A DNA stretch of 17,642 nt. Origin: Actinomycetota bacterium. GTDB taxonomy: Bacteria > Actinomycetota > Thermoleophilia > Solirubrobacterales > Thermoleophilaceae. The notes under the pieces are model-generated. The model saw only the letters and a list, made by a program, of their open reading frames with translations, ran no database searches and was not told where the DNA came from. This document shows, piece after piece, positions 8,649-15,296 of the stretch (positions are counted from its first letter, which is position 1; the number at the start of each line of letters is the position of its first letter). A program made the position numbers and the translations under genes. The stretch is taken from assembly GCA_005883295.1 (NCBI GenBank), contig VAWV01000099.1:1-17642 (forward strand), written 5' to 3'.

Positions 8649-9596
8649 TTACTTGGCAGGATTGCTTCCGGAAACCCGCGCCGGTCGCCACCGCGTGGTG
8701 TCCGGCAGCGGCGTGAGCGTCTTCTCCACCTGGTCGCGAAGGTGCTCGAAGGCCGGCGGCAGCGAGAGCCGCTCGCCGAGGTGCTCGGGATCCTCGTCCG
8801 CGCTGAAGCCGGGGCCGATCGTGGCTATCTCGAACAGGACGCCACTCGGCTCGCGGAAGTAGATGGACCGGAAGTAGAAGCGGTCGATGACCGGTGTCGG
8901 TCGCGCCCCGGCGCGAAGGACGCGCTCGCGCCACTCCTCGTGCTCGTCCATGGACGAGGCCCAGGCCACGTGGTGCACCGAGCCGGCGCCCTGGAGGCCG
9001 CGCTGGTCGGGCGCCGCGTCGTAGACATAGAAGCTGCCGCGGTGCTGGCCCCGCGACTCCCACCCCTCGCCCCGGCGCTCGAAGCCGAGCGCCTCCTCGA
9101 GTAGTGCCGTGCTGCGATCGGGATCGTCGGTGTAGGCCCGCACGCCGTCGAAGCCCTGGAGGGCGTGCTCGCGCGGGACCTCGACGTGGTCCGCAGTGAG
9201 CGGCTCGTCCCCGCTGGCATCCACGCGAAGCTCGTGGTCGAGGCCCTCCGGATCGGAGAAGTTCAAGCGGTCGTCCTCGCGCCGGGCGTCGACGCCCTCG
9301 GTGCCGAGCCGCGACTCCCAGAAGTCGATCGCCTCCGGTGAGGCCACCCGCCAGACGATCCGGTGCACCATCCCCGCGCCGGGCCGACCGGGCGCGACGC
9401 CCGGGTACTCGAAGAACGTGAGGTCGAGGCCCGGATCGCCATGCTCGTCGCCGTAGAACAGGTGGTAGACGGTGGGGTCGTCCTGGTTGACGGTCTTCTT
9501 GACGAGCCGGAGCCCAAGCACCCGCGCGTAGAAGTCGACGTTGCGGGGCGCGTCCCCCGTGATCGCGGTGATGTGGTGGATGCCCTCGAGCTTCAT
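8649..9596 (-). CDS. mhqO: VOC-family ring-cleaving dioxygenase (MhqO-like)
   Basis: A 315-residue two-module vicinal-oxygen-chelate protein. The start MKLEGIHHITAITGDAPRNV, then GLRLVKKTVNQDDPTVYHLFYGD, is characteristic of MhqO-type hydroquinone dioxygenases (relatives of PcpA/LinE). The C-terminal module has GSVHHVAWAS (H208/H209), RSIYFREPSGVLFEIAT (E256) and GPGF. Likely Fe(II) ligands are H8, H208 or H209, and E256. In this family the enzyme opens hydroquinone-type rings and protects against quinones. Start ATG at 9594-9596 is where the conserved N-terminus begins; the frame is open well upstream but antisense to the rhodanese. TATGCT ends 6 nt before the ATG, so a leaderless mRNA is likely; GAGGA lies too close to the ATG to be a normal Shine-Dalgarno. 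Aromatic substrate specificity cannot be read directly. Confidence 0.88.
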   Translation of the reverse strand: MKLEGIHHITAITGDAPRNVDFYARVLGLRLVKKTVNQDDPTVYHLFYGDEHGDPGLDLTFFEYPGVAPGRPGAGMVHRIVWRVASPEAIDFWESRLGTEGVDARREDDRLNFSDPEGLDHELRVDASGDEPLTADHVEVPREHALQGFDGVRAYTDDPDRSTALLEEALGFERRGEGWESRGQHRGSFYVYDAAPDQRGLQGAGSVHHVAWASSMDEHEEWRERVLRAGARPTPVIDRFYFRSIYFREPSGVLFEIATIGPGFSADEDPEHLGERLSLPPAFEHLRDQVEKTLTPLPDTTRWRPARVSGSNPAK

Positions 9597-9602
9597 GTCC
9601 TC

Positions 9603-9608
9603 AGCATA
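9603..9608 (-). promoter_or_regulatory. Putative -10 (TATGCT) of leaderless dioxygenase mRNA
   Basis: On the minus strand TATGCT fits TANNNT (TAT--T of TATAAT) and ends 6 nt before the ATG. It lies 11 nt from the plus-strand TACCCT at 9620 that faces the rhodanese gene, so the two promoters are back to back in a 36-nt intergenic space. Confidence 0.4.
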
Positions 9609-9619
9609 CGTCCGGCGAC

Positions 9620-9625
9620 TACCCT
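9620..9625 (+). promoter_or_regulatory. Putative -10 (TACCCT) of leaderless rhodanese mRNA
   Basis: TACCCT ends 7 nt before the ATG at 9633. The same hexamer sequence precedes the epsilon-like gene. GAAGG is present but only 2 nt from the ATG, too close to act as a normal Shine-Dalgarno. Confidence 0.4.
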
Positions 9626-9632
9626 GAAGGCG

Positions 9633-10004
9633 ATGGCCGAGACCGAGACAACCGAGCAGGCGACCGCGGTCGACCCCAGGACCGCCGGCGAGCTGATCTC
9701 GGGCGGCGCGCAGGTGATTGACGTCCGCGGCGACGACGAATACGAGGCCGGGCACGTCGCCGGCGCGGCGCATGTCCGCCTCGACCGGCTGACCAGGGAG
9801 AGCCCCGAGCTCGACGAAGGCCGGCCGGTGGTCTTCTACTGCCGGGCGGGCAACCGCTCCGATCTGGCGGCGGGAGCCTTCCGCGCCTCGGGCTGGGAGG
9901 CGTACCACATCGAGGGCGGTCTCCTGGCCTGGGCCGAGGCGGACATGCCGCTCGAGCCGCAAGACGGCGAGGTCGCCGAGCGCTCGACCCTCCCCGGTTC
10001 GTAG
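9633..10004 (+). CDS. Single-domain rhodanese-like sulfurtransferase
   Basis: A 123-residue single rhodanese domain. The N-terminal signature VIDVRGDDEYEAGHVAGAAHV and the active-site loop YCRAGNRS with catalytic C70 are intact, followed by LAAGAFRASGWEAYHIEGGLLAWAEADMPLE. The six-residue loop CRAGNR is typical of small sulfurtransferases (GlpE/PspE-like) that carry a persulfide from thiosulfate or a protein partner. It is cytosolic: there is no signal peptide. The ATG is chosen because conserved sequence begins soon after; the open frame upstream is antisense to the dioxygenase. It lies 124 nt before the sulfite-reductase gene on the same strand, so a role in handling reduced sulfur is plausible, but the strong promoter-like region between them suggests separate transcription. 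Confidence 0.9.
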   Translation: MAETETTEQATAVDPRTAGELISGGAQVIDVRGDDEYEAGHVAGAAHVRLDRLTRESPELDEGRPVVFYCRAGNRSDLAAGAFRASGWEAYHIEGGLLAWAEADMPLEPQDGEVAERSTLPGS

Positions 10005-10046
10005 CGAATCCGCTCCCGGCCCTAAAGCTTCATTCGGTAAAGTTCG

Positions 10047-10064
10047 AAAACCCGATTGGGTTTT
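10047..10064. promoter_or_regulatory. Perfect palindrome at the sulfur-operon promoter (putative operator)
   Basis: AAAACCC (10047-10053), GATT, GGGTTTT (10058-10064) is a perfect 7+7 inverted repeat in an AT-rich island of otherwise GC-rich DNA. It ends 2 nt before TATATT at 10067, so it occupies the space between the -35 and -10 regions, where a repressor would block RNA polymerase. It could also act as a weak terminator for the rhodanese gene (43 nt after its stop), but only three G-C pairs support the stem. The cognate regulator is unknown. Confidence 0.5.
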
Positions 10065-10066
10065 GT

Positions 10067-10072
10067 TATATT
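10067..10072 (+). promoter_or_regulatory. Putative -10 (TATATT) of the sulfate-assimilation operon
   Basis: TATATT matches TATAAT at five of six positions. It leaves a leader of roughly 50 nt to the GTG at 10129, containing a small inverted repeat GACGA (10096-10100)/TCGTC (10108-10112) and the Shine-Dalgarno. The -35 is not clear; TTCGAA at 10043 is the nearest candidate. Confidence 0.5.
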
Positions 10073-10115
10073 CGCCCGGCTCGTCCGTTAGGGATGACGA
10101 CCAGGCCTCGTCGCT

Positions 10116-10120
10116 AGGAG
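10116..10120 (+). promoter_or_regulatory. Shine-Dalgarno AGGAG that fixes the sir start
   Basis: AGGAG ends 8 nt before the GTG at 10129. This supports that GTG over an upstream TTG at 10063, which overlaps the palindrome and promoter. It is one of the few strong ribosome binding sites in the window. Confidence 0.65.
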
Positions 10121-10128
10121 ATCAGCCA

Positions 10129-11964
10129 GTGGAGCCGTCTGCGCTTCAGAGCACCGAGCAGAAGCCGAAGGGCCGCAAGGGCTCGCTGACCAATCCCGAG
10201 GTGGCCTACGAGAACGTGCCCGGCCACATCATCCCGATCATCGAGCGCGAGTTCGACGACTTCGACTCTCGCGCGGGGAGCTTCCTGAGCGGCAAGGAGA
10301 CCGAGGAGCAGTTCATCGGCTTCCGGCTCAAGCAGGGCGTCTACGGGCAGCGCCAGCCCGACGTCCAGATGATCCGCGTGAAGCTCCCCTTCGGCGGCGT
10401 CAATCCGGAGCAGATGGAGGCATTCGCGGAGGTCGCGGAGCGGTACGCCCCGATGCGCAAGGGCCACATCACCACGCGCCAGAACTTCCAGTTCCACCAC
10501 ATCCCGCTCCCGCAGGCCGCCGAGGTCATCCGCATGATCTCGGCCTCGGGGCTCTCCAGCCGCGAGGCGTGCGGCAATACCGTCCGCAACGTCACGGGCG
10601 ACCCCCTCGCCGGCGTCACCGAGGGCGAGCTCTTCGACATCACGCCCTACGCCGGGGCCTTCGTCCGCTACTTCGTCCGCAACGAGGTCTGCCAGCTCCT
10701 GCCGCGCAAGTTCAAGGTCGCGTTCACGGCCACGGACGAGGACCGCGCGATAACCCTGATCCACGACCTGGGCTTCCTGCCGCGCCTGCGCGACGGCGTG
10801 AAGGGCGTCGAGGTCCGTACGGGCGGCGGCACTTCGATCATGGCCAGGGTCGGGTCGGCCCTCTTCGACTTCGTCGAGGTCGACAACGGCGACTACCTCA
10901 AGGTCTCCGAGGCCGTGCTCCGGATCTTCGACCGCCAGGAGGACCTCCGCGCAAACCGCCAGCGGGCCCGGATCAAGTTCATGATCGACCGGATCGGGAT
11001 CGACGCCTTCCGCGATCTCGTGGAGCAGGAGTTGGAGGGCGACTGGGTGGGCGAGCGCGACTTCACCCCCGATCCGCTGCTGTTCATCGACGACGAGCAG
11101 GCCAATGCCCCGCCCGTCCCGCTCTCGCCGGGGTCGCCCAACGGCGACGGCCGCGAGTTCGACAGGTTCGTGGCCTCCAACGTCCGTCCCCAGCGGCAGG
11201 AGGGCTTCTCCACGATCGAGGTCAAGGTCCCGCGCGGGGACCTCACGCCCGAGCAGTTCCGCGGGATCGCCGCGATCATGCGCGACCACACCGGCGGCTA
11301 CGCGCGGACGAGCATCCAGCAGAACATCGTCCTGCGCTGGGTGCGGGACGGGTCGATCTACGACGTCTGGCGCCGGCTCGAGGAGCTCGACCTCGGGGAG
11401 CCCGGGGCGCACGAGGTCACCGACGTCGTCAGCTGCCCGGGCACCGACAGCTGCAAGCTCGGCATCACGAGCTCCATGGGCCTGAATGAGGCCGTCCAGG
11501 AGCGGGTGGGGTCGATGGGCATCGAGGATCCGCTCACCAGGCGGATCCACATCAAGATGTCCGGCTGCCCCAACGGCTGCGGCCAACACCACCTCGGCAC
11601 GATCGGCTTCTCTGGCGCGTCGATAAAGGTCGGCGATCGGCAGATCCCCGCCTACATCGCGCACGTCGGCGGCCGCTACGAGGGCGGCGTGGTGGCCTAC
11701 GGGGAGCGCGTGAAGGTGCGCCTCCCCGCCAAGCGCGTTCCGGAGGCCGTCGAGCGCTGGATCCGTCTGTACGAGTCGGAGCGCCAGGAGGGCGAGCCCT
11801 TCAACGATTTCGTCGACCGGGTGGGCCCGGAGCCATTCGCCGTGGCCGCGAAGGACCTTTCCCTGCCGATCGAGTTCAACCTCGAGAGCCTGCAGCACTT
11901 CATCGATTGGAGCCGCACAGATCCCTACCGCGTAGAGCGCGGTGAGGGCGAGTGCGCGGTCTAG
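10129..11964 (+). CDS. sir: Siroheme [4Fe-4S] sulfite/nitrite reductase (ferredoxin type)
   Basis: A 611-residue single-chain siroheme reductase that makes the six-electron reduction of sulfite to sulfide (or nitrite to ammonia) in the cytosol, usually with ferredoxin. Two ferredoxin-like repeats flank two catalytic domains: first GHITTRQNFQFHHIP and CGNTVRNVTGDP, then LLPRKFKVAF, then the second copy TIEVKVPRGDLTPEQF. The cluster/siroheme cysteines are complete: C436 and C442 (C-x5-C in VSCPGTDSCKLGI) and C480 and C484 (C-x3-C in SGCPNGCGQH). Position at the head of cysH-cysC-sat makes sulfite the likely substrate. The GTG start has AGGAG 8 nt upstream. cysH begins 12 nt after the TAG. Nitrite as an extra substrate cannot be excluded. 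Confidence 0.92.
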   Translation: MEPSALQSTEQKPKGRKGSLTNPEVAYENVPGHIIPIIEREFDDFDSRAGSFLSGKETEEQFIGFRLKQGVYGQRQPDVQMIRVKLPFGGVNPEQMEAFAEVAERYAPMRKGHITTRQNFQFHHIPLPQAAEVIRMISASGLSSREACGNTVRNVTGDPLAGVTEGELFDITPYAGAFVRYFVRNEVCQLLPRKFKVAFTATDEDRAITLIHDLGFLPRLRDGVKGVEVRTGGGTSIMARVGSALFDFVEVDNGDYLKVSEAVLRIFDRQEDLRANRQRARIKFMIDRIGIDAFRDLVEQELEGDWVGERDFTPDPLLFIDDEQANAPPVPLSPGSPNGDGREFDRFVASNVRPQRQEGFSTIEVKVPRGDLTPEQFRGIAAIMRDHTGGYARTSIQQNIVLRWVRDGSIYDVWRRLEELDLGEPGAHEVTDVVSCPGTDSCKLGITSSMGLNEAVQERVGSMGIEDPLTRRIHIKMSGCPNGCGQHHLGTIGFSGASIKVGDRQIPAYIAHVGGRYEGGVVAYGERVKVRLPAKRVPEAVERWIRLYESERQEGEPFNDFVDRVGPEPFAVAAKDLSLPIEFNLESLQHFIDWSRTDPYRVERGEGECAV

Positions 11965-11976
11965 GGGCGCCGAGCG

Positions 11977-12588
11977 ATGGCCATAGCCGTACCCCCCGAT
12001 CTGGAACCCGCCACGGCCGAGGAGGTGCTGGCCTACGCGGCCGAGCGCTTCCACCCGCGCCTGTTCGTGGCCTGCTCGTTCCAGAAGGAGGCCTCGGTGA
12101 TCATGGACATGCTGCTCCGGATCGAGCCCGAGGCGCGCTTCTTCACCCTGGACACGGGCGTCTTGTTCGAGGAGACCTACGAGACCTGGCGCGCCGTCGA
12201 GCGCCACTACGACGTTCGGATCGAGGTGTTCAAGGGCATCTCGCTCGAGGAGCAGGCCCGCCGCCACGGCGACGAGCTGTGGGCACGCGATCCGGATGCC
12301 TGCTGCGGGATCCGCAAGGTGTCGCCGCTCGAGCAGGCCCTCTCCGAGGTTGACGCCTGGGTCGCCGGGGTGCGGCGCGACCAGTCGCCGCTCCGGGCCA
12401 CGACGCCCAAGTTCCACTGGGACGAGAAGCACGACCTTTGGAAGGTGAACCCGCTCGCGGACTGGAGCGACGGCGACGTCTGGGACTACATCGCCGCCAA
12501 CGGGATTCCGTACAACCCCTTGCATGACCGCGGATACGCCTCGATAGGCTGCACTCACTGCACGAAGCCGGGGGCTATGCACGCATGA
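11977..12588 (+). CDS. cysH: Adenylyl-sulfate reductase (CysH), C-terminal catalytic tail missing
   Basis: A 203-residue PAPS/APS reductase-fold protein. The nucleotide-binding start ACSFQKEASVIMDML and LDTGVLFEETYET are present, as are GVRRDQSPLRA and KVNPLADWSDGDVWDYI. The cluster ligands C109-C110 (DACCGIRK) and C192-x2-C195 (GCTHCTKPG) mark the [4Fe-4S] type that reduces APS to sulfite and AMP with thioredoxin. Normally about 25 more residues follow the CxxC, ending in ECG(L/I)H, whose Cys attacks the sulfate. Here the protein stops eight residues after C195 (TKPGAMHA), so that Cys is absent. As read, APS could bind but the thiosulfonate step should fail. Neither other frame restores the tail. 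The TGA overlaps the cysC ATG by 4 nt (ATGA). The short end is either a real variant or a deletion. Confidence 0.9.
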   Translation: MAIAVPPDLEPATAEEVLAYAAERFHPRLFVACSFQKEASVIMDMLLRIEPEARFFTLDTGVLFEETYETWRAVERHYDVRIEVFKGISLEEQARRHGDELWARDPDACCGIRKVSPLEQALSEVDAWVAGVRRDQSPLRATTPKFHWDEKHDLWKVNPLADWSDGDVWDYIAANGIPYNPLHDRGYASIGCTHCTKPGAMHA

Positions 12589-13142
12589 GCAGCCAGAACG
12601 GGGCAAGCCACAACGGCGGACTGACGCTGTGGTTCACCGGCCTTTCGGGCGCCGGCAAGTCGACGATCGCGGAGATCGTCGAGGCCGAGCTGCGGAACCG
12701 CGGGCTCAGGGTTGAGGTTCTGGACGGCGACGTGGTCCGGACCAACCTGTCGAAGGGCCTCGGGTTCTCCAAGCAGGACCGCGACACCAACATCCGGCGC
12801 ATCGCGTTCGTGGCCGACCTGCTGTCGCGCAACGGCGTCGTGGCCATAACCGCCGCCATCTCGCCCTACCGCGAGATCCGGGACGAGGCGCGAGCCGTGA
12901 TGCGTGACCGCTTCGTGGAGATCTACGTGAAGGCCTCGGTCGAGGAGTGCGCGAGGCGGGACGTGAAGGGCCTCTACGAGAAGGCGTTCAAGGGCGAGAT
13001 CAAGGAGTTCACAGGGGTGTCCGACCCGTACGAGCCGCCCCTCGACCCCGAGATCACGATCGACACCGAGGCGCAGACGGTCCAGGACTCGGCGGCACAG
13101 GTGCTCGCCTACGTCGACTCGCGCGTCCAGGTGCCGGCGTGA
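12585..13142 (+). CDS. cysC: Adenylylsulfate (APS) kinase
   Basis: A 185-residue APS kinase that phosphorylates APS to PAPS with ATP in the cytosol. P-loop GLSGAGKST lies at residues 19-27; DGDVVRTNLSKGLGFSKQDRD carries the APS-binding residues, with NIRRIAFVADLL after it. The ISPYR motif has the conserved Ser at residue 93, and GLYEKAFKGEIKEFTGVSDPYEPP is the family's C-terminal signature. Length is typical of stand-alone CysC. The ATG overlaps the cysH stop and its own TGA overlaps the sat GTG by 4 nt, so cysH, cysC and sat are translationally coupled. With an APS-type CysH the kinase is not needed for cysteine synthesis; PAPS would serve sulfation or APS removal. Confidence 0.95.
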   Translation: MSSQNGASHNGGLTLWFTGLSGAGKSTIAEIVEAELRNRGLRVEVLDGDVVRTNLSKGLGFSKQDRDTNIRRIAFVADLLSRNGVVAITAAISPYREIRDEARAVMRDRFVEIYVKASVEECARRDVKGLYEKAFKGEIKEFTGVSDPYEPPLDPEITIDTEAQTVQDSAAQVLAYVDSRVQVPA

Positions 13143-14206
13143 GCGAGCTCCGGCTCAGCGCGCGCCAGACAGCCGACTTCGAGCTCCTGGCGAACGGGGG
13201 GTTCGCGCCGCTCGACGGATTCCAGGGCAGCGAGGACTGGGAGTCCGTAGTCGAGCGGATGCGGCTGCCGGACGGCCGCCCGTGGCCGATCCCGGTCACG
13301 CTGGCCTCCGACACCGGGAGCGAGGGCGAGACAATCGACCTGATCGGGCACGAGGGCACCCTCCTCGGGGCGATCGAGGTCGAGGAGGTCTACGAGCGCG
13401 ACCTGCGCCGCGAGGCCGAGCAGATCTACCGCACCACCGACGAGGCCCATCCGGGCGTCGCCGCTCTCTACCGCGAGGGGGCGCGCACGCTGGCCGGGCG
13501 GATCGCGAGCCGCGCCCTGCCCACCCACATCGACGCGGTGGCACCGTATGTCCTGTCGCCGGCGGAGGCAAAGGCGGTGTTCGCGGAGCGCGGCTGGAAG
13601 ACCGTGGTGGGGTTCCAGACCCGCAACCCGATCCACCGGGCGCACTAGTACATCACCAAGGCCGCGCTCGAGGCCGTCGACGGGCTCCTGATCCACCCGC
13701 TCGTGGGCGAGACCAAGGACGACGACATCCCGGCTGACACCAGGATGCGGTGCTACGAGGTCCTGATCGAGCACTACTACCCGCGCGAGCGCGTGGTGCT
13801 CGGCATCAACCCGGCCGCGATGCGCTATGCCGGCCCGCGCGAGGCCATCTTCCACGCGCTCGTCAGGAAGAACTACGGCTGCACGCACTTCATCGTCGGA
13901 CGCGACCACGCCGGGGTGGGCGACTGGTACGGCACCTACGACGCCCAGTACATCTTCGAAGAGTTCGAGCCGGGCGAGCTCGGCATCGAGCCGCTCAAGT
14001 TCGAGCACGCCTTCTGGTGCAAGATCACCGAGGGGATGGCCACCACCAAGACCTCGCCCGCGGGGCCCGAGGACCGCGTCTTCCTGTCCGGCACCATGGT
14101 GCGCGAGCTGCTGAGTCGGGGCGAGCGGCCGCCGGAGGAGTTCACCCGCCCCGAGGTCGCCGACGTGCTGATCGAGGCCTTCACAGGCCAGCCGACGCCG
14201 GCCTAA
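13139..14206 (+). pseudogene. sat: ATP sulfurylase (sat), interrupted by an in-frame amber codon
   Basis: The reading frame encodes a Sat-type sulfate adenylyltransferase (ATP plus sulfate to APS) of about 355 codons. It is open except for one TAG at 13646-13648 (codon 170). Upstream are NGGFAPLDGF, WPIPVTLAS and the active-site motif QTRNPIHRAH. The family continues RAHEYITKAAL; here Glu is replaced by TAG and [23 protein letters not shown] follows in the same frame. Downstream are [44 protein letters not shown] and a normal end at TAA 14204-14206. One G-to-T change (GAG to TAG) explains the break. A GTG at 13703 could restart translation but would give half an active site. Options are a recent nonsense mutation, a sequencing error or readthrough. 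At least ten other genes here end in TAG, so genome-wide recoding is unlikely. Confidence 0.88.
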
Positions 14207-14209
14207 CCT
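14204..14209 (+). promoter_or_regulatory. Putative -10 (TAACCT) overlapping the sat stop codon
   Basis: TAACCT fits TANNNT, begins with the TAA that ends sat and ends 7 nt before the ATG at 14217. It could give the exporter gene its own leaderless transcript in addition to readthrough from the sulfur operon. No Shine-Dalgarno is seen in the gap. Confidence 0.35.
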
Positions 14210-14216
14210 TCTCGCC

Positions 14217-15131
14217 ATGGACCCGCTGGTCATCCTCTTCGGGTTCGGCGTGGGAATCCTGGTCGGGCTGACGGGAGTCGGCGGCGGCTCCCTTATGACG
14301 CCGATCCTGATCCTGATCTTCGGCTTCAAGCCGGTCACCGCGATCGGGACCGACATCGCCTACGGCGCCGTGACCAAGACCGTCGGCGGATGGCGCCACT
14401 TCCGCCAGCGCACGGTCGTCATGTCGCTGTCCACCTGGATGGCGCTCGGCTCCGTGCCGGCCGCCGTGGCCGGCGTCTACGGGCTCCACGCGCTCGAGCG
14501 CTCGACCGGTAAGAACTTCGACGACACAGTGCTCACGGTCGTGGCCGCCGCGCTGATGTTCACCGGGATCTCGGTGCTTGCGCGGGCGCTGTTCCTTCCG
14601 AAGGTGGTCGCCCGCGAGCGCGAGGGGTTCGCGCTCGAGCGGAAGCACAAGGTCGCGGCGGTCGCGTTGGGTGCTTGTGTTGGGTTCGTGCTCGGCGTCA
14701 CCTCGGCGGGGAGCGGCTCGCTTATAGCGGTGGGGCTGATCATCCTGTTCCGGCTCGCGCCGCGCCAGGTGGTGGGCACCGACGTGTTCCACGCCGCGAT
14801 CCTGCTCTGGGCGGCCGCTATTGCACACGTGATCGCCGGGAACGTGGACTTCGGGCTGGCCGGCACCATCCTGATCGGATCGATCCCGGGCGTGTGGCTG
14901 GGCAGCCACTGGTCGATTCGGACGCCCATTCCCACCCTCCGCACCGGGCTGGGCGTGATCCTGATCGGGGCGAGCCTCGGGCTGCTCTCGAAGGCCGGGG
15001 TGCTGATCCCGGTCGTGGTCCTCGCAGGCGTCCCGATCCTCCTGCTCGCGCTCGTCGCCGCGCCGCAGGTGCGCCGCTGGCTGCGGCCGGTGCCGCCGGC
15101 GCCCGTGCCGTCCGCCCCGGCACCCGACTAG
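14217..15131 (+). CDS. TauE/SafE (TSUP) family membrane exporter
   Basis: A 304-residue polytopic membrane protein with the inverted two-half layout of TauE/SafE (PF01925) transporters. The first half opens with GFGVGILVGLTGVGGGSLMTPILI and DIAYGAVTKTVGGWRH; the second repeats the pattern in GACVGFVLGVTSAGSGSLIAVGLIILFRL, DVFHAAILLW and GSIPGVWLGSH. About eight hydrophobic segments are visible, with a short charged loop near residues 125-142. Family members export sulfite, sulfoacetate or related anions, driven by the proton gradient. It begins 10 nt after sat and so probably removes excess sulfite made by the operon, though the direction and substrate are inferred from context. The C-terminus is a Pro/Ala-rich tail. 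Stop TAG is the start of a long inverted repeat region. Confidence 0.9.
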   Translation: MDPLVILFGFGVGILVGLTGVGGGSLMTPILILIFGFKPVTAIGTDIAYGAVTKTVGGWRHFRQRTVVMSLSTWMALGSVPAAVAGVYGLHALERSTGKNFDDTVLTVVAAALMFTGISVLARALFLPKVVAREREGFALERKHKVAAVALGACVGFVLGVTSAGSGSLIAVGLIILFRLAPRQVVGTDVFHAAILLWAAAIAHVIAGNVDFGLAGTILIGSIPGVWLGSHWSIRTPIPTLRTGLGVILIGASLGLLSKAGVLIPVVVLAGVPILLLALVAAPQVRRWLRPVPPAPVPSAPAPD

Positions 15132-15290
15132 GTGACCTGAGCCGTCAGTTCGGCGCACCTTCCCGGCGTCTGGACGCGCCTGACGCCACCCGCGGGAATC
15201 GCCGATGCTCTGCATCGACTCATCCCTCGTGCGTCGTCAGCCGCGCCCACCCGCGCGGGAAGCTGAGGCCGACCATCCGCCTCAGGTCAC
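15132..15290. repeat. Long-range perfect 10-bp inverted repeat bracketing the accA upstream region
   Basis: GTGACCTGAG (15132-15141) and CTCAGGTCAC (15281-15290) are perfect inverted copies 139 nt apart; both are flanked on the outside by CTA, with one extra G on the left. The right arm abuts TAGATT at 15291. A second inverted repeat, CTGAGGC (15263-15269) with GCCTCAG (15279-15285), shares the right arm. Further small stems lie inside: CGATGC (15203-15208)/GCATCG (15212-15217) and GGCGTC (15165-15170)/GACGCC (15182-15187). No reading frame explains the 174-nt gap. Paired operators with DNA looping or a structured RNA end are possible. Confidence 0.5.
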
Positions 15291-15296
15291 TAGATT
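15291..15296 (+). promoter_or_regulatory. Putative -10 (TAGATT) of leaderless carboxylase alpha mRNA
   Basis: TAGATT ends 9 nt before the ATG at 15306 and resembles the TAGAAT that precedes pccB, the partner subunit. There is no Shine-Dalgarno between. The right arm of the inverted repeat lies immediately upstream, at the position of an operator. Confidence 0.45.

Noticed and set aside
9597..9962. N-terminal extension of the dioxygenase frame
   Set aside because: It lies antisense to the intact rhodanese gene, and the family N-terminus MKLxGIHHITA starts at the ATG at 9596.
10063..10128. TTG start for sir at 10063
   Set aside because: It falls inside the palindrome and -10 region and has no ribosome binding site. 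The GTG at 10129 has AGGAG at 8 nt.
10005..10128. SAM or other sulfur-related riboswitch upstream of sir
   Set aside because: The leader after the likely transcription start is only about 50 nt and shows just one 5-bp stem; no known riboswitch core is recognisable.
10114..12606. Very long open frame antisense to sir and cysH (about 830 codons)
   Set aside because: It mirrors well-conserved genes in very GC-rich DNA, where stops are rare in this antisense frame. Its translation is compositionally odd (Val/Leu/Asp/Arg-rich) with no domain. The similar long antisense frame at 4480-6522 was rejected on the same grounds.
13646..13648. Genome-wide reassignment of TAG (for example pyrrolysine or Gln coding)
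   Set aside because: TAG is the commonest normal stop in this window: the glycosyltransferase, response regulator, SRPBCC-like, nitrilase, OCD-family, epsilon-like, rhodanese, sir, tauE and carboxylase alpha genes all end in it. Only the sat case interrupts a conserved frame.
13703..14206. The 3' half of sat as an independent gene from a GTG start
   Set aside because: It begins in the middle of the conserved [11 protein letters not shown] segment and holds only part of the active site. It is better read as the downstream half of the interrupted gene.
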